Under the pieces are notes generated by a model, which searched no databases, was not told the DNA's origin, and saw only the letters and a program-made list of their open reading frames with translations. Of a stretch of 35,263 nt of DNA, positions 24,257-33,770 are shown piece after piece; positions within the stretch are counted from its first letter, which is position 1; every line of letters begins with the position of its first letter. The stretch lies in assembly GCF_019924045.1 (NCBI RefSeq), contig NZ_JAHXBN010000049.1, forward strand, positions 1 through 35,263. The letters are read 5' to 3'. The stretch comes from Dyadobacter fermentans (lineage in GTDB: Bacteria; Bacteroidota; Bacteroidia; Cytophagales; Spirosomataceae). Both the position numbers and the translations under genes were made by a program.

Positions 24257-25930
24257 CTATTTTGTGACCCTGAACCAATCGTAATCTGCATACCCGGAAT
24301 CGTTCGTTTGCGTTTCCCGGGTGCAGAACAAGCCCATTTTCGCGCCGATCCATCTTCCAACTTCGGCCTGGAAAAGTTCGCCGGTCATTTTGAAGTTTGT
24401 ATCGTCCTCGCTGAACCCAAACTCGCATTTGCCTCCCTTATTCACTTTTACACGCAAGTACAGGTCGGTTTCCGGTTTGAACTCCGCTAATACACGCGTA
24501 CTTTCCGGCTTGCCATCCGAGGCTTTTGAACAAACCGCATAAACCAGTTCTGTCTTGTTCTTCCCACTCCTCAGATAAATGCCCGCATAGCTTTGCCCCA
24601 TGATCACCAGTCCTGTCTTTTCGTTTGTCAGGTTGGCATTGGGTGTAAATCGCAACCTGGTGGTAACGGTAAATTCTTCGGCCGGAAACTTTTGCAGGAG
24701 TACATTCGGCACATCCCACAGGTTTTTAGCATTATCAGCTGTTTTGTAAGAATATAACCTTAGAAATCCGGCGGCGGACATAGCCCATGTGCCTTTCGGG
24801 TTGGCCTGCCATTGCCATTGTTTTCCCAATGCCGGACCATCGAATTCATCGGATTCCGGTGGGGTAGCAATGGGGTGTTTTTTGCTGGTTAGCGGTTTGG
24901 TGTAGGTCAAAACGGGATCGCCGATACCATCTCCGTCAGGATCGGTACCGATAACCGGCCAGTCGTTCACCCATTTCATCGGCTGCAAATGCACTACGCG
25001 GCCATATTCGTTTTTATCCTGAAAATGCAGGAACCAATCCTCCGATTGGCCGTTCACCGGGCTGGTGGTCACCCAGGCGCCCTGGTGCGGGCCGTTAATG
25101 CCCGATTTCCCTTCGGCCATCACGACTTTCCTTTCGTAGGGCCCGTATACGTTTTTGGAACGCAGCACAATCTGCCAGCCCGTCGCAACACCACCCGCTG
25201 GCGCGAAAATGTAGTAGTAGCCATTTCGTTTGTAAAACTTCGGCCCTTCTACGGTCGGGTCGACCTTGTGGCCGTCGTACACGAGTGCGCCCGCATCGAG
25301 CACTTTTGTGCCTTCCGCGTTCATTTTCTTGACGGTGATCACGCTCTTGATGCCCGCGCGGCTGCCCGCCCACCCATGTACGAGGTACACCTGGCCATCG
25401 TCGTCCCAGAGCGGGCAGGGATCGATGAGCCCCTTGCCGCCTTCCACGAGTACCGGTTCGCCCCACGGCCCGGCGGCATTTCGGGCTTTCATCACATAAA
25501 TACCAAAATCCGGGTCGGGGTAGTAAATGTAAAATTCGCCTTCGTGAAAGCGGATCGCTGGTGCCCATACGCCATTTCCATGCTGTGTTTTTTCGAAATG
25601 TTCGATAGGCACTTGCCGCGGCAACGCGTGGCCGATCAATGTCCAGTTGACGAGGTCTTTGGAATGCAAAACAGGTAACCCGGGAATAGCGTCAAAGCTC
25701 GATGCGGTCATGTAGTAATCCTCGCCCACCCGGCAAACGTCGGGGTCGGAGTAATCGGCATGGATAACGGGATTTTTGTAGCGGCCGTCTTTTAAATCGG
25801 CCACCCAGGTCTCCGAAACGGCTGGTTTCGAAGTGGTTTGCGTTTTTGTCGTTGAAACAGACTTGTTCTGTGCAAAAGCGGAGGTCGCCAGCAGTGCCCC
25901 GGCGACCCAATAGTACTTATTTACCTTCAT
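24257..25930 (-). CDS. Secreted GH43 enzyme with C-terminal beta-sandwich (GH43_12 type)
   Basis: The 557-residue protein has a signal peptide (residues 1-20, SAFAQ) and a GH43 propeller at about 50-345. Visible catalytic residues are D62 (YSDPDVC), D170 (LIDPCPLW) and E228 (TVEGPKFY). A C-terminal laminin-G/DUF1349-like beta-sandwich follows at about 360-557, starting SDEFDGPALGKQWQWQANP. This two-domain form is typical of beta-xylosidases and alpha-L-arabinofuranosidases such as the GH43_12 group. As last gene of the SusCD-GH28 operon it probably trims arabinose or xylose side chains from pectin fragments in the periplasm or at the surface. Its ATG lies inside the end of the GH28 gene, a 14-base overlap that suggests coupled translation. 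Confidence 0.92.
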   Translation of the reverse strand: MKVNKYYWVAGALLATSAFAQNKSVSTTKTQTTSKPAVSETWVADLKDGRYKNPVIHADYSDPDVCRVGEDYYMTASSFDAIPGLPVLHSKDLVNWTLIGHALPRQVPIEHFEKTQHGNGVWAPAIRFHEGEFYIYYPDPDFGIYVMKARNAAGPWGEPVLVEGGKGLIDPCPLWDDDGQVYLVHGWAGSRAGIKSVITVKKMNAEGTKVLDAGALVYDGHKVDPTVEGPKFYKRNGYYYIFAPAGGVATGWQIVLRSKNVYGPYERKVVMAEGKSGINGPHQGAWVTTSPVNGQSEDWFLHFQDKNEYGRVVHLQPMKWVNDWPVIGTDPDGDGIGDPVLTYTKPLTSKKHPIATPPESDEFDGPALGKQWQWQANPKGTWAMSAAGFLRLYSYKTADNAKNLWDVPNVLLQKFPAEEFTVTTRLRFTPNANLTNEKTGLVIMGQSYAGIYLRSGKNKTELVYAVCSKASDGKPESTRVLAEFKPETDLYLRVKVNKGGKCEFGFSEDDTNFKMTGELFQAEVGRWIGAKMGLFCTRETQTNDSGYADYDWFRVTK

Positions 25931-27581
25931 GAATAACCAGGCTCTTGTCCTGTGCTCCCTTTGAAAATTCCTTTACTTTTTTGGCCTTCGAAGCATCGGT
26001 GTGCGCGATGCTGATGTTCTGGCTGCGTTCGCCGGTAACCGAAATGAGTGTCTCGGCGTGGTCGTTGTATTGCAGGCCGTCGATACTGATGTTGGTTGCA
26101 TTGTCAGTGAAAATCACTGGTTTGGAATGCTTGGTGATCAGTTTCACATTCTTGAAGCTGATCTTGTCGGCGTCGGTGAGTTCTACCCCCGTTTCGGCGG
26201 AGAGTACCATATTGTTCATGACGATATTGCGGACGGGCATTTCGGGCAGGCCGCGTACAAAAACGCCTTTGGTTGCCCCATTACACACGATGTTTTCAAA
26301 AACCATATCCTTAAAAACCGGCGTACCTTCGTTCACCACCGGGCGCATGTCCCGCTCACCATCGGTAGCGAACTTTACGAAATAGTAGAGGTCGAAAAAG
26401 ATCGCTTCCTGCTTGATATCTTTCATATTGATATTCCGCGCATAAATCTTCTCCACCACGCCGCCGCGGCCGCGTACCGATTTGAAACGAAGGCCCTTAT
26501 CCGTACCCATGAACGTGCATTGTTCCACGAAAATGTTCCGCGCACCGCCGCTCATTTCGCTGCCCACCACGAACCCGCCATGACCCTGGTACACGATATT
26601 GTTACGGATAATGCCGTTTTCGGTAGGTATGCCACGTTTGCGGCCTTCTTCGTCCTTGCCTGACTTAATACAAATCGCGTCGTCGCCGACGTCGAGCACG
26701 CAGCCTTCGATAAGGAAGTTCTTGCAGGATTCGATGTCCATACCGTCGCCATTGTGGGCGTACTCAGGGTTTTTGACGCGTACATTACGGATCGTCAGGT
26801 CCTGTACCATGAGCGGGTGAAGGCACCATGCGGCGGAGTTCTGGAATGTGACGCCTTCCAGCAAAACCTTCCTGCAGTTATTGAACACCACCAGATTAGG
26901 CCGGAGAAAATCTTTGATATCTGCAAAATCCGCAGGTTTTTTACCACCCGTCAGCAGCATACTTTTGTTTTCAACACTTGCTTTCTTGAACTGCTCACTC
27001 GGATACCAGACTTTACCGTCATCTTTCAGCACTCCGCCTGACTCGATTTTCTCTTTCCATTGCGGTTCGGTAAGCTGATTTTTATTGACAGCCCGCCATA
27101 CATCGCCGTTGCCGTCGACGATGCCTTTGCCGGTAATCGCCACGTTTTCCAGGTCTTTCCCGGAAATGGGTGACTCGTTCCGGGCTGCGGCTTTTCCTTC
27201 ATAAAAGCCCTCGGTAATAGCATACTGCGACTTATCCGTCGTGAAAAGCAGCAACGAGCCTTCTTGCAAGTGCAGGTTTACATTACTTTTCAGCACCACG
27301 GGGCCTGTAATCCAAAGCCCGGCAGGCACCAGTACAACGCCGCCGCCCTTTTTACTGCAACTTTCAATGGCCTGGTTAATGGCTTTGGTGTTGAGCGTGT
27401 GCCCGTCAGCCACCGCACCGAAAGCGGTAATGCGGAGGGTATCCCTGCGGAAAACCGGCTGCTGGATCTTCGGGAGGTTCGACCAGCTGTACGCTTCCTG
27501 TGCGGATGCGTCGTGCGTGGCTACGCCGTAGCACGCCCATGCGGCGGCGGCCAATGCTGCAATTCGTGTTTTGTAGGTCAT
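25917..27581 (-). CDS. GH28 polygalacturonase-like pectinase
   Basis: The 554-residue protein has a signal peptide (ending ATHDASAQ) and a right-handed beta-helix. GH28 landmarks occur in order: NGDGMDIESC (the NTD motif as NGD) near 277, VGDDAICIKSG with the catalytic aspartate pair near 297, QGHGGFVVGSEMSGG with the histidine near 330, and RFKSVRGRGG (RxK) near 365. GH28 enzymes hydrolyse alpha-1,4-galacturonosyl bonds in homogalacturonan or rhamnogalacturonan by inversion. The ATG at 27581 (MTYKTRIAAL) gives a proper signal peptide; the frame is open to 27647 but that would overlap susD. It lies 49 bases after susD, across a strong hairpin, and overlaps the GH43 gene. Exo or endo action cannot be decided. 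Confidence 0.93.
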   Translation of the reverse strand: MTYKTRIAALAAAAWACYGVATHDASAQEAYSWSNLPKIQQPVFRRDTLRITAFGAVADGHTLNTKAINQAIESCSKKGGGVVLVPAGLWITGPVVLKSNVNLHLQEGSLLLFTTDKSQYAITEGFYEGKAAARNESPISGKDLENVAITGKGIVDGNGDVWRAVNKNQLTEPQWKEKIESGGVLKDDGKVWYPSEQFKKASVENKSMLLTGGKKPADFADIKDFLRPNLVVFNNCRKVLLEGVTFQNSAAWCLHPLMVQDLTIRNVRVKNPEYAHNGDGMDIESCKNFLIEGCVLDVGDDAICIKSGKDEEGRKRGIPTENGIIRNNIVYQGHGGFVVGSEMSGGARNIFVEQCTFMGTDKGLRFKSVRGRGGVVEKIYARNINMKDIKQEAIFFDLYYFVKFATDGERDMRPVVNEGTPVFKDMVFENIVCNGATKGVFVRGLPEMPVRNIVMNNMVLSAETGVELTDADKISFKNVKLITKHSKPVIFTDNATNISIDGLQYNDHAETLISVTGERSQNISIAHTDASKAKKVKEFSKGAQDKSLVIHEGK

Positions 27582-27590
27582 AACAAAAGC

Positions 27591-27618
27591 GCCTTCCCGC
27601 TTTTTTAGGCAGGAAGGC
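27591..27618 (-). promoter_or_regulatory. Intercistronic hairpin between susD and the enzyme genes
   Basis: On the minus strand GCCTTCCTGC (27618-27609) pairs with GCGGGAAGGC (27600-27591) in a 10-bp stem with one T-G pair and an 8-base loop. The sequence after it is GCTTTTGTT, a weak T tract, then the GH28 ATG. It may act as a leaky terminator or an RNA-stabilising stem that keeps SusC/SusD levels above those of the enzymes. Confidence 0.7.
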
Positions 27619-27630
27619 ATTTTAAATGGA

Positions 27631-29277
27631 TTATTGGTAACCGGCATTCTGTTTAAACTCGCTTTTGTTCACCACTGCGTCCAGCTGCGTCTGCGGGATC
27701 GGGCGGACGACGTGGTGTTCCTGGATATTGACGGCATTATCCGGCGCATACTTCTTGATACGTTCCACCAGCTTTCCGGTACGTTTCAAGTCGAACCAGC
27801 GAAGCTGCTCACCCGCGAGCTCGCGGGCACGCTCGTCGAGGATAAAATCCAGCGTGATATCGGCGGCTTTTACCTGCATGGCTGCTGCTTTGCCCGGTTT
27901 GGCGGCTCTGGTTCGCACCACATTCACATATTCGGCTGCTTTGGCGAGGTCGCCGGTCTGCATGGCGGCTTCGGCCGCGATGAGGTACACCTCCGCCAAC
28001 CGGATCACAAACACGTCACGCGCGCTTTGCGCCTCGTTCAGGCTCGCGCGGGTGGGGTCCATGAATTTCGACAGGGTAGGGTAGCGCAAATTATCTTTCA
28101 CGGTTCCGTCGGCAAGGTAAATGTCAGCGCGGTCGTAGGTCTGGTACTTTTTGGAAGCTTCGACGGCATCAGCAATATCCAGTTTGGTGCAATAGACGGC
28201 CGTATCCCCCTTGGCAATGCCCGTCGGAAGGGTATTTGAATTGGCATACCACGATTCCATGAAACTGCCTTCGTAACGCGCATCGTCGGCGGAGAAAAGG
28301 TCAAGCAGGAAGCGGGTAGGCATATAGCGGTTGAACGGACGGCCGTTGGTAATGTCGCGGGTCATGCCCGGGCGGTCGTCGTACTTCATCAGGAACAGCA
28401 AATGCGCATTGTTGCTGCCGCGGCTGTGGCCGTATGGATTGAATGTCGAGTTGGCCAGGTCGTTCAATGCGAGGTTAGCGGAGTAATCCACCGTGTAGAT
28501 CACTTCCTTGGATTTGAGGTTACTCATTTTCCAGAGATCGGCATAATTGGCTTCCAGTTTATAGCCGTAATTACCCTCTAAAACCGCCTTCGCCATTTCC
28601 AGGGCCTCTTTGTTCATACCCCTGGTGAGGTACATTCTTGCCAGAAACGCCTGCGCCGCCCCTTTGGTAACCCGGCCATATTGTGGCTGGGTCGCGGGCA
28701 GGTTGTTGACGGCAATTTTGAGGTCTTCGAAAATCTGATTGTAAAAGGTCTCCACCGGCGTTTTGTTGGCGGTGGTCACGATGCCGTTGGTTTCGGTGGT
28801 CGTGAAATGCACGCCGCCCCAGGTTTCGACGATGTGCCAGTAGTAGAATGCCCGCAAAAAGCGCAGCTCGCCCTCACGCACGGGACGCAAAGCAGCCGAA
28901 AGCCCGGCTCCCTCGATGCGGTTGATGCCGCCATTGCAGAGGTTAATGGCCGCGTAAAACTCCCGCCATTCGTTGGTAAGGGCCGTATTACTGCCTTGAA
29001 GGTTCAGGTATTGGGTTAAATCGCGGTACACTTCGCCGGCGCCGCTGGTCCATATGTCGGTACCGGTTTCGGCGATGTTATAACCTTCTTCCTTGCCATA
29101 CCACCAGCGCTGGTAGGAATAGGCGGCATTCACGAGCGTTTCAAAACCTTCGGGCGTGGTGTAAACGGTTTCAGAGGTGAGGCCCGAGGGGTTGTATTCT
29201 TCCAATGTATTTTCACAGGCAAACAGTCCCATAAGGGAAACCGCTATAAACCCTGTTTTCAATAGTTGTGATCTCAT
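27631..29277 (-). CDS. SusD/RagB-family glycan-binding lipoprotein
   Basis: The 548-residue protein has a lipoprotein signal with the acceptor C21 in GLFACEN. It shows SusD-type features: an early aromatic segment (LVNAAYSYQRWWYGKEEGY), TPR-like helices (VREGELRFLRAFYYWHIVETWGG and AAQAFLARMYLTRGMNKEALEMAK) and the C-terminal ERARELAGEQLRWFDLKRTG. SusD proteins sit on the cell surface as the lid of the SusC channel and capture oligosaccharides. Its stop-to-start distance from susC is 21 bases, as in most such operons. The bound glycan is probably pectin-derived, inferred from GH28 and GH43 downstream. Confidence 0.95.
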   Translation of the reverse strand: MRSQLLKTGFIAVSLMGLFACENTLEEYNPSGLTSETVYTTPEGFETLVNAAYSYQRWWYGKEEGYNIAETGTDIWTSGAGEVYRDLTQYLNLQGSNTALTNEWREFYAAINLCNGGINRIEGAGLSAALRPVREGELRFLRAFYYWHIVETWGGVHFTTTETNGIVTTANKTPVETFYNQIFEDLKIAVNNLPATQPQYGRVTKGAAQAFLARMYLTRGMNKEALEMAKAVLEGNYGYKLEANYADLWKMSNLKSKEVIYTVDYSANLALNDLANSTFNPYGHSRGSNNAHLLFLMKYDDRPGMTRDITNGRPFNRYMPTRFLLDLFSADDARYEGSFMESWYANSNTLPTGIAKGDTAVYCTKLDIADAVEASKKYQTYDRADIYLADGTVKDNLRYPTLSKFMDPTRASLNEAQSARDVFVIRLAEVYLIAAEAAMQTGDLAKAAEYVNVVRTRAAKPGKAAAMQVKAADITLDFILDERARELAGEQLRWFDLKRTGKLVERIKKYAPDNAVNIQEHHVVRPIPQTQLDAVVNKSEFKQNAGYQ

Positions 29278-29298
29278 TGTCTTGACTGTTTTAAAGGG

Positions 29299-32200
29299 TT
29301 ACAGGTTCACGTTCAGGCCAAAAATGAACAGTTTCGTCATCGGGAAATTCTCCGATCCGCCACGTTCCGGGTCGTAGTCGAGTTTGGTGAATGTCGCCAG
29401 GTTCTTGGCAGTCGCGTAAATGCGCAGGCCGCGGATGATCTTCCAGTTGAACTTGTCCACCGGCAGGTTGTACGCGAGTGTCACGTTACGGATACGTGCG
29501 TACGAGGCATCGCGGTAACCCAAAGTCGAAAGGTATTTAAGCCCCGCATTCTTGTTCGGGCGAGGGTATTCGTTGGTCGGGTTTTCGGGCGTCCAGTAAT
29601 CGAGCCCCGCGGTGCTGTTGCCCACGCCTTGCTGGTCGAAGCGCGCATAGCGGTCGGAGTTGATCATCGATCCGATCCGTGCGTAGATCATAAAATTCAG
29701 GTCAAAACCCTTGTATTTGATGGTGTTATCCAGGCCGCCGCTCCACTTCGGGCGTGGAGTGCCGAGGATCACCCGGTCGTTCACAGCGTCGATCTTGCCG
29801 TCGCCATTCTGGTCTTTTACTTTAATTTCACCGGGTAACTGCGTGGGGGACATGGCCTTGGCTTGCTCAGCCTCCGAAGTTTGCCAGATACCCAGCTTTT
29901 CGTAATCGTAGAATACGCTGATCGGACTGCCGATAAACCAGCCATTGCCGATGTCGTTGCCTTCCGTCACAAGTTCGGTGATCTGCTCTTTGTTTTTGGT
30001 AAATGTGAGGCTGGAATTCCAGGTGAAGTCGGCGGTGCGGATATTGGTACTTCCCAGCACCACTTCGATCCCGCGGTTGCGTGTTTTACCGATATTCTGT
30101 TTCACGGTGGTTACGCCGGTGGTAGGAGGCAGGCCGCGGTCGAGGAGCAGGTCGGACGTACGGGTATCATAATAGTCAACCGAACCATTGATGCGGCCAT
30201 CGAACAAGCCGAAATCAAGCCCCAGGTTTTGGGTTGCCGAAAGCTCCCAGCCCAAAGCCGCATTACCAACATTGCGCGAGAAAGTGTAAGCCGGGTAGGC
30301 CACTTCATCAAAGCCGAATGCAATGCGGGTGAGCGTAGTTTGTGTTGCGTACGGTCCGGAAGGGTCGTTCCCCGCGATACCGTAGCTCACACGCAATTTC
30401 AGGTCGCTGAGTTTTTGGGCATTCTTCATAAACCCCTCGTCGATGATGCGCCACGCAAATGCAGCCGATGGGAAGAACGTCCATTTGTTGCCGGGCGCGA
30501 GTTTGGAAGAACCATCCTTGCGGGCGGTCAATGTGAGCAAATAGCGGTCTTTGAAACCATAGTTCACCCGCGCGGCAAACGATACGAGGTTGTTTTTGGA
30601 ATAGGCCGAATTGATTTTAATCTCCTCCGTAGCACTACCCAACGAATAGAAAAGCTGCGAAGGGATCAGCTGGTTCACGCCGGATGCCGAAGCATTGTCC
30701 GAAACGGTAGCCAGAGAGCTCCCGATGCCGGTAAATGTAAAGCTATGCTGCTCGAATGCCTTTTGATAGGTCACCACATTCTCCCAGTTGATGGTCCGGC
30801 CGTTCGAAACATTGTAGGTAGCCAACGACTTCCCGGTCAGCGAACGGTCGATGGATTTGGGCGACGAGTATGCCCCGTTCCGCGTGTTCGACAGGTTTGC
30901 ACCCAGCGTGCTGCGGAATGTCAGACCTTTCAACGGCGTGATCTCGACGTAGCCGTTCGTCAACGTACGCGTGGTCAGGATATTGTTGTTGAAAACACCG
31001 GGCTGCTCGTCGGATAGCGGATTAGCAGTCTGTCCGTCGAGCATAATGAAATTGAAATTGCCATTCTCGTCATAAAGCGAGCCCAACGGGCTGATTTTGT
31101 TTGCCTGGTTCAAAGGGTCGCGGCGCACGCTCTGGTTATAGTAGGTAAGCTGGCTCTGCAAACCGATCTTCATCCAGTCGGTAAGGGTGTAGTCTACGTT
31201 CAGACGCGCGGTATAACGCTTCATTTCATCCAGTTTCAGGATTCCTTTTTCATTGAAATAATCCACAGACACGTAGGATTTCAGTTTTTCGGAGCCGCCA
31301 CGAAAGCCCAGCTGGTAGTTTTGCTGGAAACCCGGGTGAATGAGCTCCTTCTGATAATCCGTCCAGATGCCCTTTTGCAATGCATCGTATTCGGCCACAT
31401 TGGTAAAAATCGCCGGATCGTCGGCCGGGGTGTTCCAAACGCCCGCTGCACGCCAGGCTTCGCGTTTGAAGTCACGGAACTCGTTAATATTCATCGCACG
31501 CGGGTACATTGTCACCTGCGAAACGCCCGCGTATGAGTTGAAGGAAATGTCAGGGCGACCGCTTTTTCCTTTTTTAGTGGTAATCAGGATAACGCCGTTC
31601 GCACCGCGCGAACCGTAGATGGCAATCGAAGAAGCATCTTTCAACACTTCCATCGATTCAATATCATTCGAGTTGATATCGGCCAGGTCGCCATACTGTA
31701 CGCCGTCGACAATAATGAGCGGTGAGTTATTGCCGCCTATCGAGCGGTTACCACGGATCGTGATGTTCACGCCGGCACCGGCTTGCCCGCTGCTGCGCGT
31801 AATGTCCGCACCCGCGATCTTACCCTGTACGGCGTCGAGGACGTTGTTGGATGGTACTTGTTTCAGTTGTTCGCTTTTGAGCTGCACCACCGATCCGGTA
31901 AGGTCACGCTTGCGCACCGCGCCATAACCGATCACGACCACTTCTTCCAATGCACTCACATCCGGTTTCAGCGAGATATTGAAGGTGGCTTGCGAGCCCA
32001 AAACGATGTCCTGACTTTGGTAACCGACAAATGAGAAAGTCAGTATGGCCGTGGCGTCATCGGGGACGAGCAGACTGAACCTGCCCTGGCCGTCGGTGGT
32101 GGTTCCGCGGTTGGTACCTTTCAGGATCACGCTCACACCCGGGAGTATGGCATTCTTTTCGTCGGTCAGTACACCGGTTACGGTCCGGTCAGTAGCTTGC

Positions 32201-32598
32201 GGCTTCGCCGGCACTGCGGATTCCTCGCGGACGGCGTTTTCCAGCACGATTTGTCCGCCCACGACGCGGTAGGTGAGGTTCAAGGGGGCAAGGATCTCGT
32301 CCAGAACCGTGTCCAGCCGTTTTTTAGTAACTTCCACGCTTACATTTCTCGCCACATTCACCCGCTCCGAACTGTATACAATGCGGGCTTTGGTTTGCTT
32401 TTCAATGCTATTGATAACTTTTTCGAAGCGCTGGTTCTGGAATTTCAATGTAACAAGCCGTGCCATCACTTCCTGCTGGTCGGCAGCGAGGACGGACTGG
32501 CAAGCCAGCAGCGCCACCACGACCATCCGCAGCAGTAAGTTTCTGGCGGCTTTCGTGCGCCGGCAGGCCCTGAAAAGTAAAGGTTCCGTTTTTTTCAT
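29299..32598 (-). CDS. SusC/RagA-type TonB-dependent transporter with STN domain
   Basis: The 1099-residue protein has an extended signal region (residues 1-39), an STN domain at about 45-120 (LVTLKFQNQRFEKVINSIEK), a carboxypeptidase-like domain at about 135-220 and a SusC-type plug at about 225-350 (EEVVVIGYGAVRKRDLTGSV; SSIAIYGSRGANGVILITT), followed by the outer-membrane barrel. It forms the TonB-driven import channel with the SusD protein 21 bases downstream. The STN domain is the part that signals to FecR-type anti-sigma proteins, and a FecR gene lies just upstream on the same strand, so import and induction are probably linked. Confidence 0.96.
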   Translation of the reverse strand: MKKTEPLLFRACRRTKAARNLLLRMVVVALLACQSVLAADQQEVMARLVTLKFQNQRFEKVINSIEKQTKARIVYSSERVNVARNVSVEVTKKRLDTVLDEILAPLNLTYRVVGGQIVLENAVREESAVPAKPQATDRTVTGVLTDEKNAILPGVSVILKGTNRGTTTDGQGRFSLLVPDDATAILTFSFVGYQSQDIVLGSQATFNISLKPDVSALEEVVVIGYGAVRKRDLTGSVVQLKSEQLKQVPSNNVLDAVQGKIAGADITRSSGQAGAGVNITIRGNRSIGGNNSPLIIVDGVQYGDLADINSNDIESMEVLKDASSIAIYGSRGANGVILITTKKGKSGRPDISFNSYAGVSQVTMYPRAMNINEFRDFKREAWRAAGVWNTPADDPAIFTNVAEYDALQKGIWTDYQKELIHPGFQQNYQLGFRGGSEKLKSYVSVDYFNEKGILKLDEMKRYTARLNVDYTLTDWMKIGLQSQLTYYNQSVRRDPLNQANKISPLGSLYDENGNFNFIMLDGQTANPLSDEQPGVFNNNILTTRTLTNGYVEITPLKGLTFRSTLGANLSNTRNGAYSSPKSIDRSLTGKSLATYNVSNGRTINWENVVTYQKAFEQHSFTFTGIGSSLATVSDNASASGVNQLIPSQLFYSLGSATEEIKINSAYSKNNLVSFAARVNYGFKDRYLLTLTARKDGSSKLAPGNKWTFFPSAAFAWRIIDEGFMKNAQKLSDLKLRVSYGIAGNDPSGPYATQTTLTRIAFGFDEVAYPAYTFSRNVGNAALGWELSATQNLGLDFGLFDGRINGSVDYYDTRTSDLLLDRGLPPTTGVTTVKQNIGKTRNRGIEVVLGSTNIRTADFTWNSSLTFTKNKEQITELVTEGNDIGNGWFIGSPISVFYDYEKLGIWQTSEAEQAKAMSPTQLPGEIKVKDQNGDGKIDAVNDRVILGTPRPKWSGGLDNTIKYKGFDLNFMIYARIGSMINSDRYARFDQQGVGNSTAGLDYWTPENPTNEYPRPNKNAGLKYLSTLGYRDASYARIRNVTLAYNLPVDKFNWKIIRGLRIYATAKNLATFTKLDYDPERGGSENFPMTKLFIFGLNVNL

Positions 32599-32649
32599 AC
32601 CTTTAAATGTTTTATTAAATGGAGATTTGATAAAATGAAACTCCCGAAA

Positions 32650-32716
32650 AGGCCCGATTCGCTGTCGGCCTCACAGGATTTGCTGGCGCTGGCCCATGTT
32701 CGCTGCATGGCCAGCG
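32650..32716 (-). promoter_or_regulatory. Two hairpins between fecR-like gene and susC
   Basis: On the minus strand CGCTGGCC (32716-32709) pairs with GGCCAGCG (32694-32687), an 8-bp stem. Further on AGGCC with GA (32671-32665) pairs with TC and GGCCT (32657-32650) around one bulged base, followed by TTTT. The second has the form of a weak terminator, so this could be a partial stop that limits readthrough from the regulator into susC, or a leader structure. Confidence 0.45.
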
Positions 32717-32729
32717 TTTTCGTTTGCGG

Positions 32730-33770
32730 CTATGTTTGCATGGGACTGGGTTTACGTGATTGAAAAGCGGGTGCTCCGCGCATTTTGCATCCCGGGCCCG
32801 CAATGCGGATCGTAGAGCCGTGGACTTTGTATTTTGCGCCTAATGCCGCACAAATGATGTCCAGCTGCGTGTAAAGCGGTTGCCCGCTCAGGTCGGCCGT
32901 CAGTGGACAGTTCATAATCTGGTTGTTTTCGGCCTCTAAGGTTATGCCCCAGGCATCACGCATGTGTTGCGCGACCTGTGCCAGCGGCGCATTATGGAAT
33001 TGGAAGGAGATATCTGTGTTCAGCAATCGGGGATGTTCGGCTATTCCTGGCGTGAATTTCCCTGAATTGCGGTCGAATGTGGCCGTATGATTGGGGCTTA
33101 CGAGCATATCGACGGCTTCTTCGTCTGTTTTTTCACTGTAAACCGAGACAAGTCCGGTTACAACCTCCACCTTTGTTTGCCGACCGTCCGGCGCCGTGCT
33201 CACATGGAAGCTTGTGCCTAATACCCTCGTGGTAACGCCGCCTGAATGTACGTAGAAAGGCTTTTTTGGATTTTTACGAATGCTGAAAAAGCCATTCCCC
33301 TTTAACACTACCTCCCGCTTACCACCTTCAAAACGGTTGGGGTATCGCAGCGAACTGCCGGGGCGGAGCTCCACCACGCTGCTGTCTTCGAGCATAACAG
33401 GAAGGATGTCAGGACCATCGTTCCGTCTTTCTTCCCAGGTATAAGCCGTCAGCGGCACATGGTGGTCGAGAATCTTTCCAGCGAAAAACCAGCCGACCAG
33501 GAGGAGAGAGGCTGCTATTCCGGCCCACCGGATGTAAATGGATAGAAAGGGATTGGTACTGTTACGCTCTCGGAGGTCGGGAAGGTAGGCCCTCTCCTGC
33601 ATACCGGCCCACATCCGCTCCTCGGCGCAGTTGAGTTCGTCTTTGGAAACTTCTCCGGCATTTTCGTTTTCCAGCAGTGCAAACCAATGCTCGACCAGTT
33701 GTTTTTCCTGCTCGGTGCATCGGCCCTCCTGATACTTCTCCAATAATGCTGCGAATTGTTCCCGGTTCAT
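32730..33770 (-). CDS. FecR-family anti-sigma regulator
   Basis: The 346-residue protein has an N-terminal cytoplasmic anti-sigma part (1 to about 75; EKYQEGRCTEQEKQLVEHWF), one membrane helix at about 80-100 (WAGIAASLLLVGWFFAG), a FecR domain at about 120-215 (LPVMLEDSSVVELRPGSSLRYP and GVTTRVLGTSFHVS) and a C-terminal STN-like domain at about 265-335 (ISFQFHNAPLAQVAQHMRDAWG). It would hold an ECF sigma factor until the STN domain of the SusC transporter signals substrate. It is first in the operon with susC, 131 bases apart. No sigma gene precedes it here, which is unusual, as the two are normally adjacent. It may use a sigma encoded elsewhere. Confidence 0.93.
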   Translation of the reverse strand: MNREQFAALLEKYQEGRCTEQEKQLVEHWFALLENENAGEVSKDELNCAEERMWAGMQERAYLPDLRERNSTNPFLSIYIRWAGIAASLLLVGWFFAGKILDHHVPLTAYTWEERRNDGPDILPVMLEDSSVVELRPGSSLRYPNRFEGGKREVVLKGNGFFSIRKNPKKPFYVHSGGVTTRVLGTSFHVSTAPDGRQTKVEVVTGLVSVYSEKTDEEAVDMLVSPNHTATFDRNSGKFTPGIAEHPRLLNTDISFQFHNAPLAQVAQHMRDAWGITLEAENNQIMNCPLTADLSGQPLYTQLDIICAALGAKYKVHGSTIRIAGPGCKMRGAPAFQSRKPSPMQT

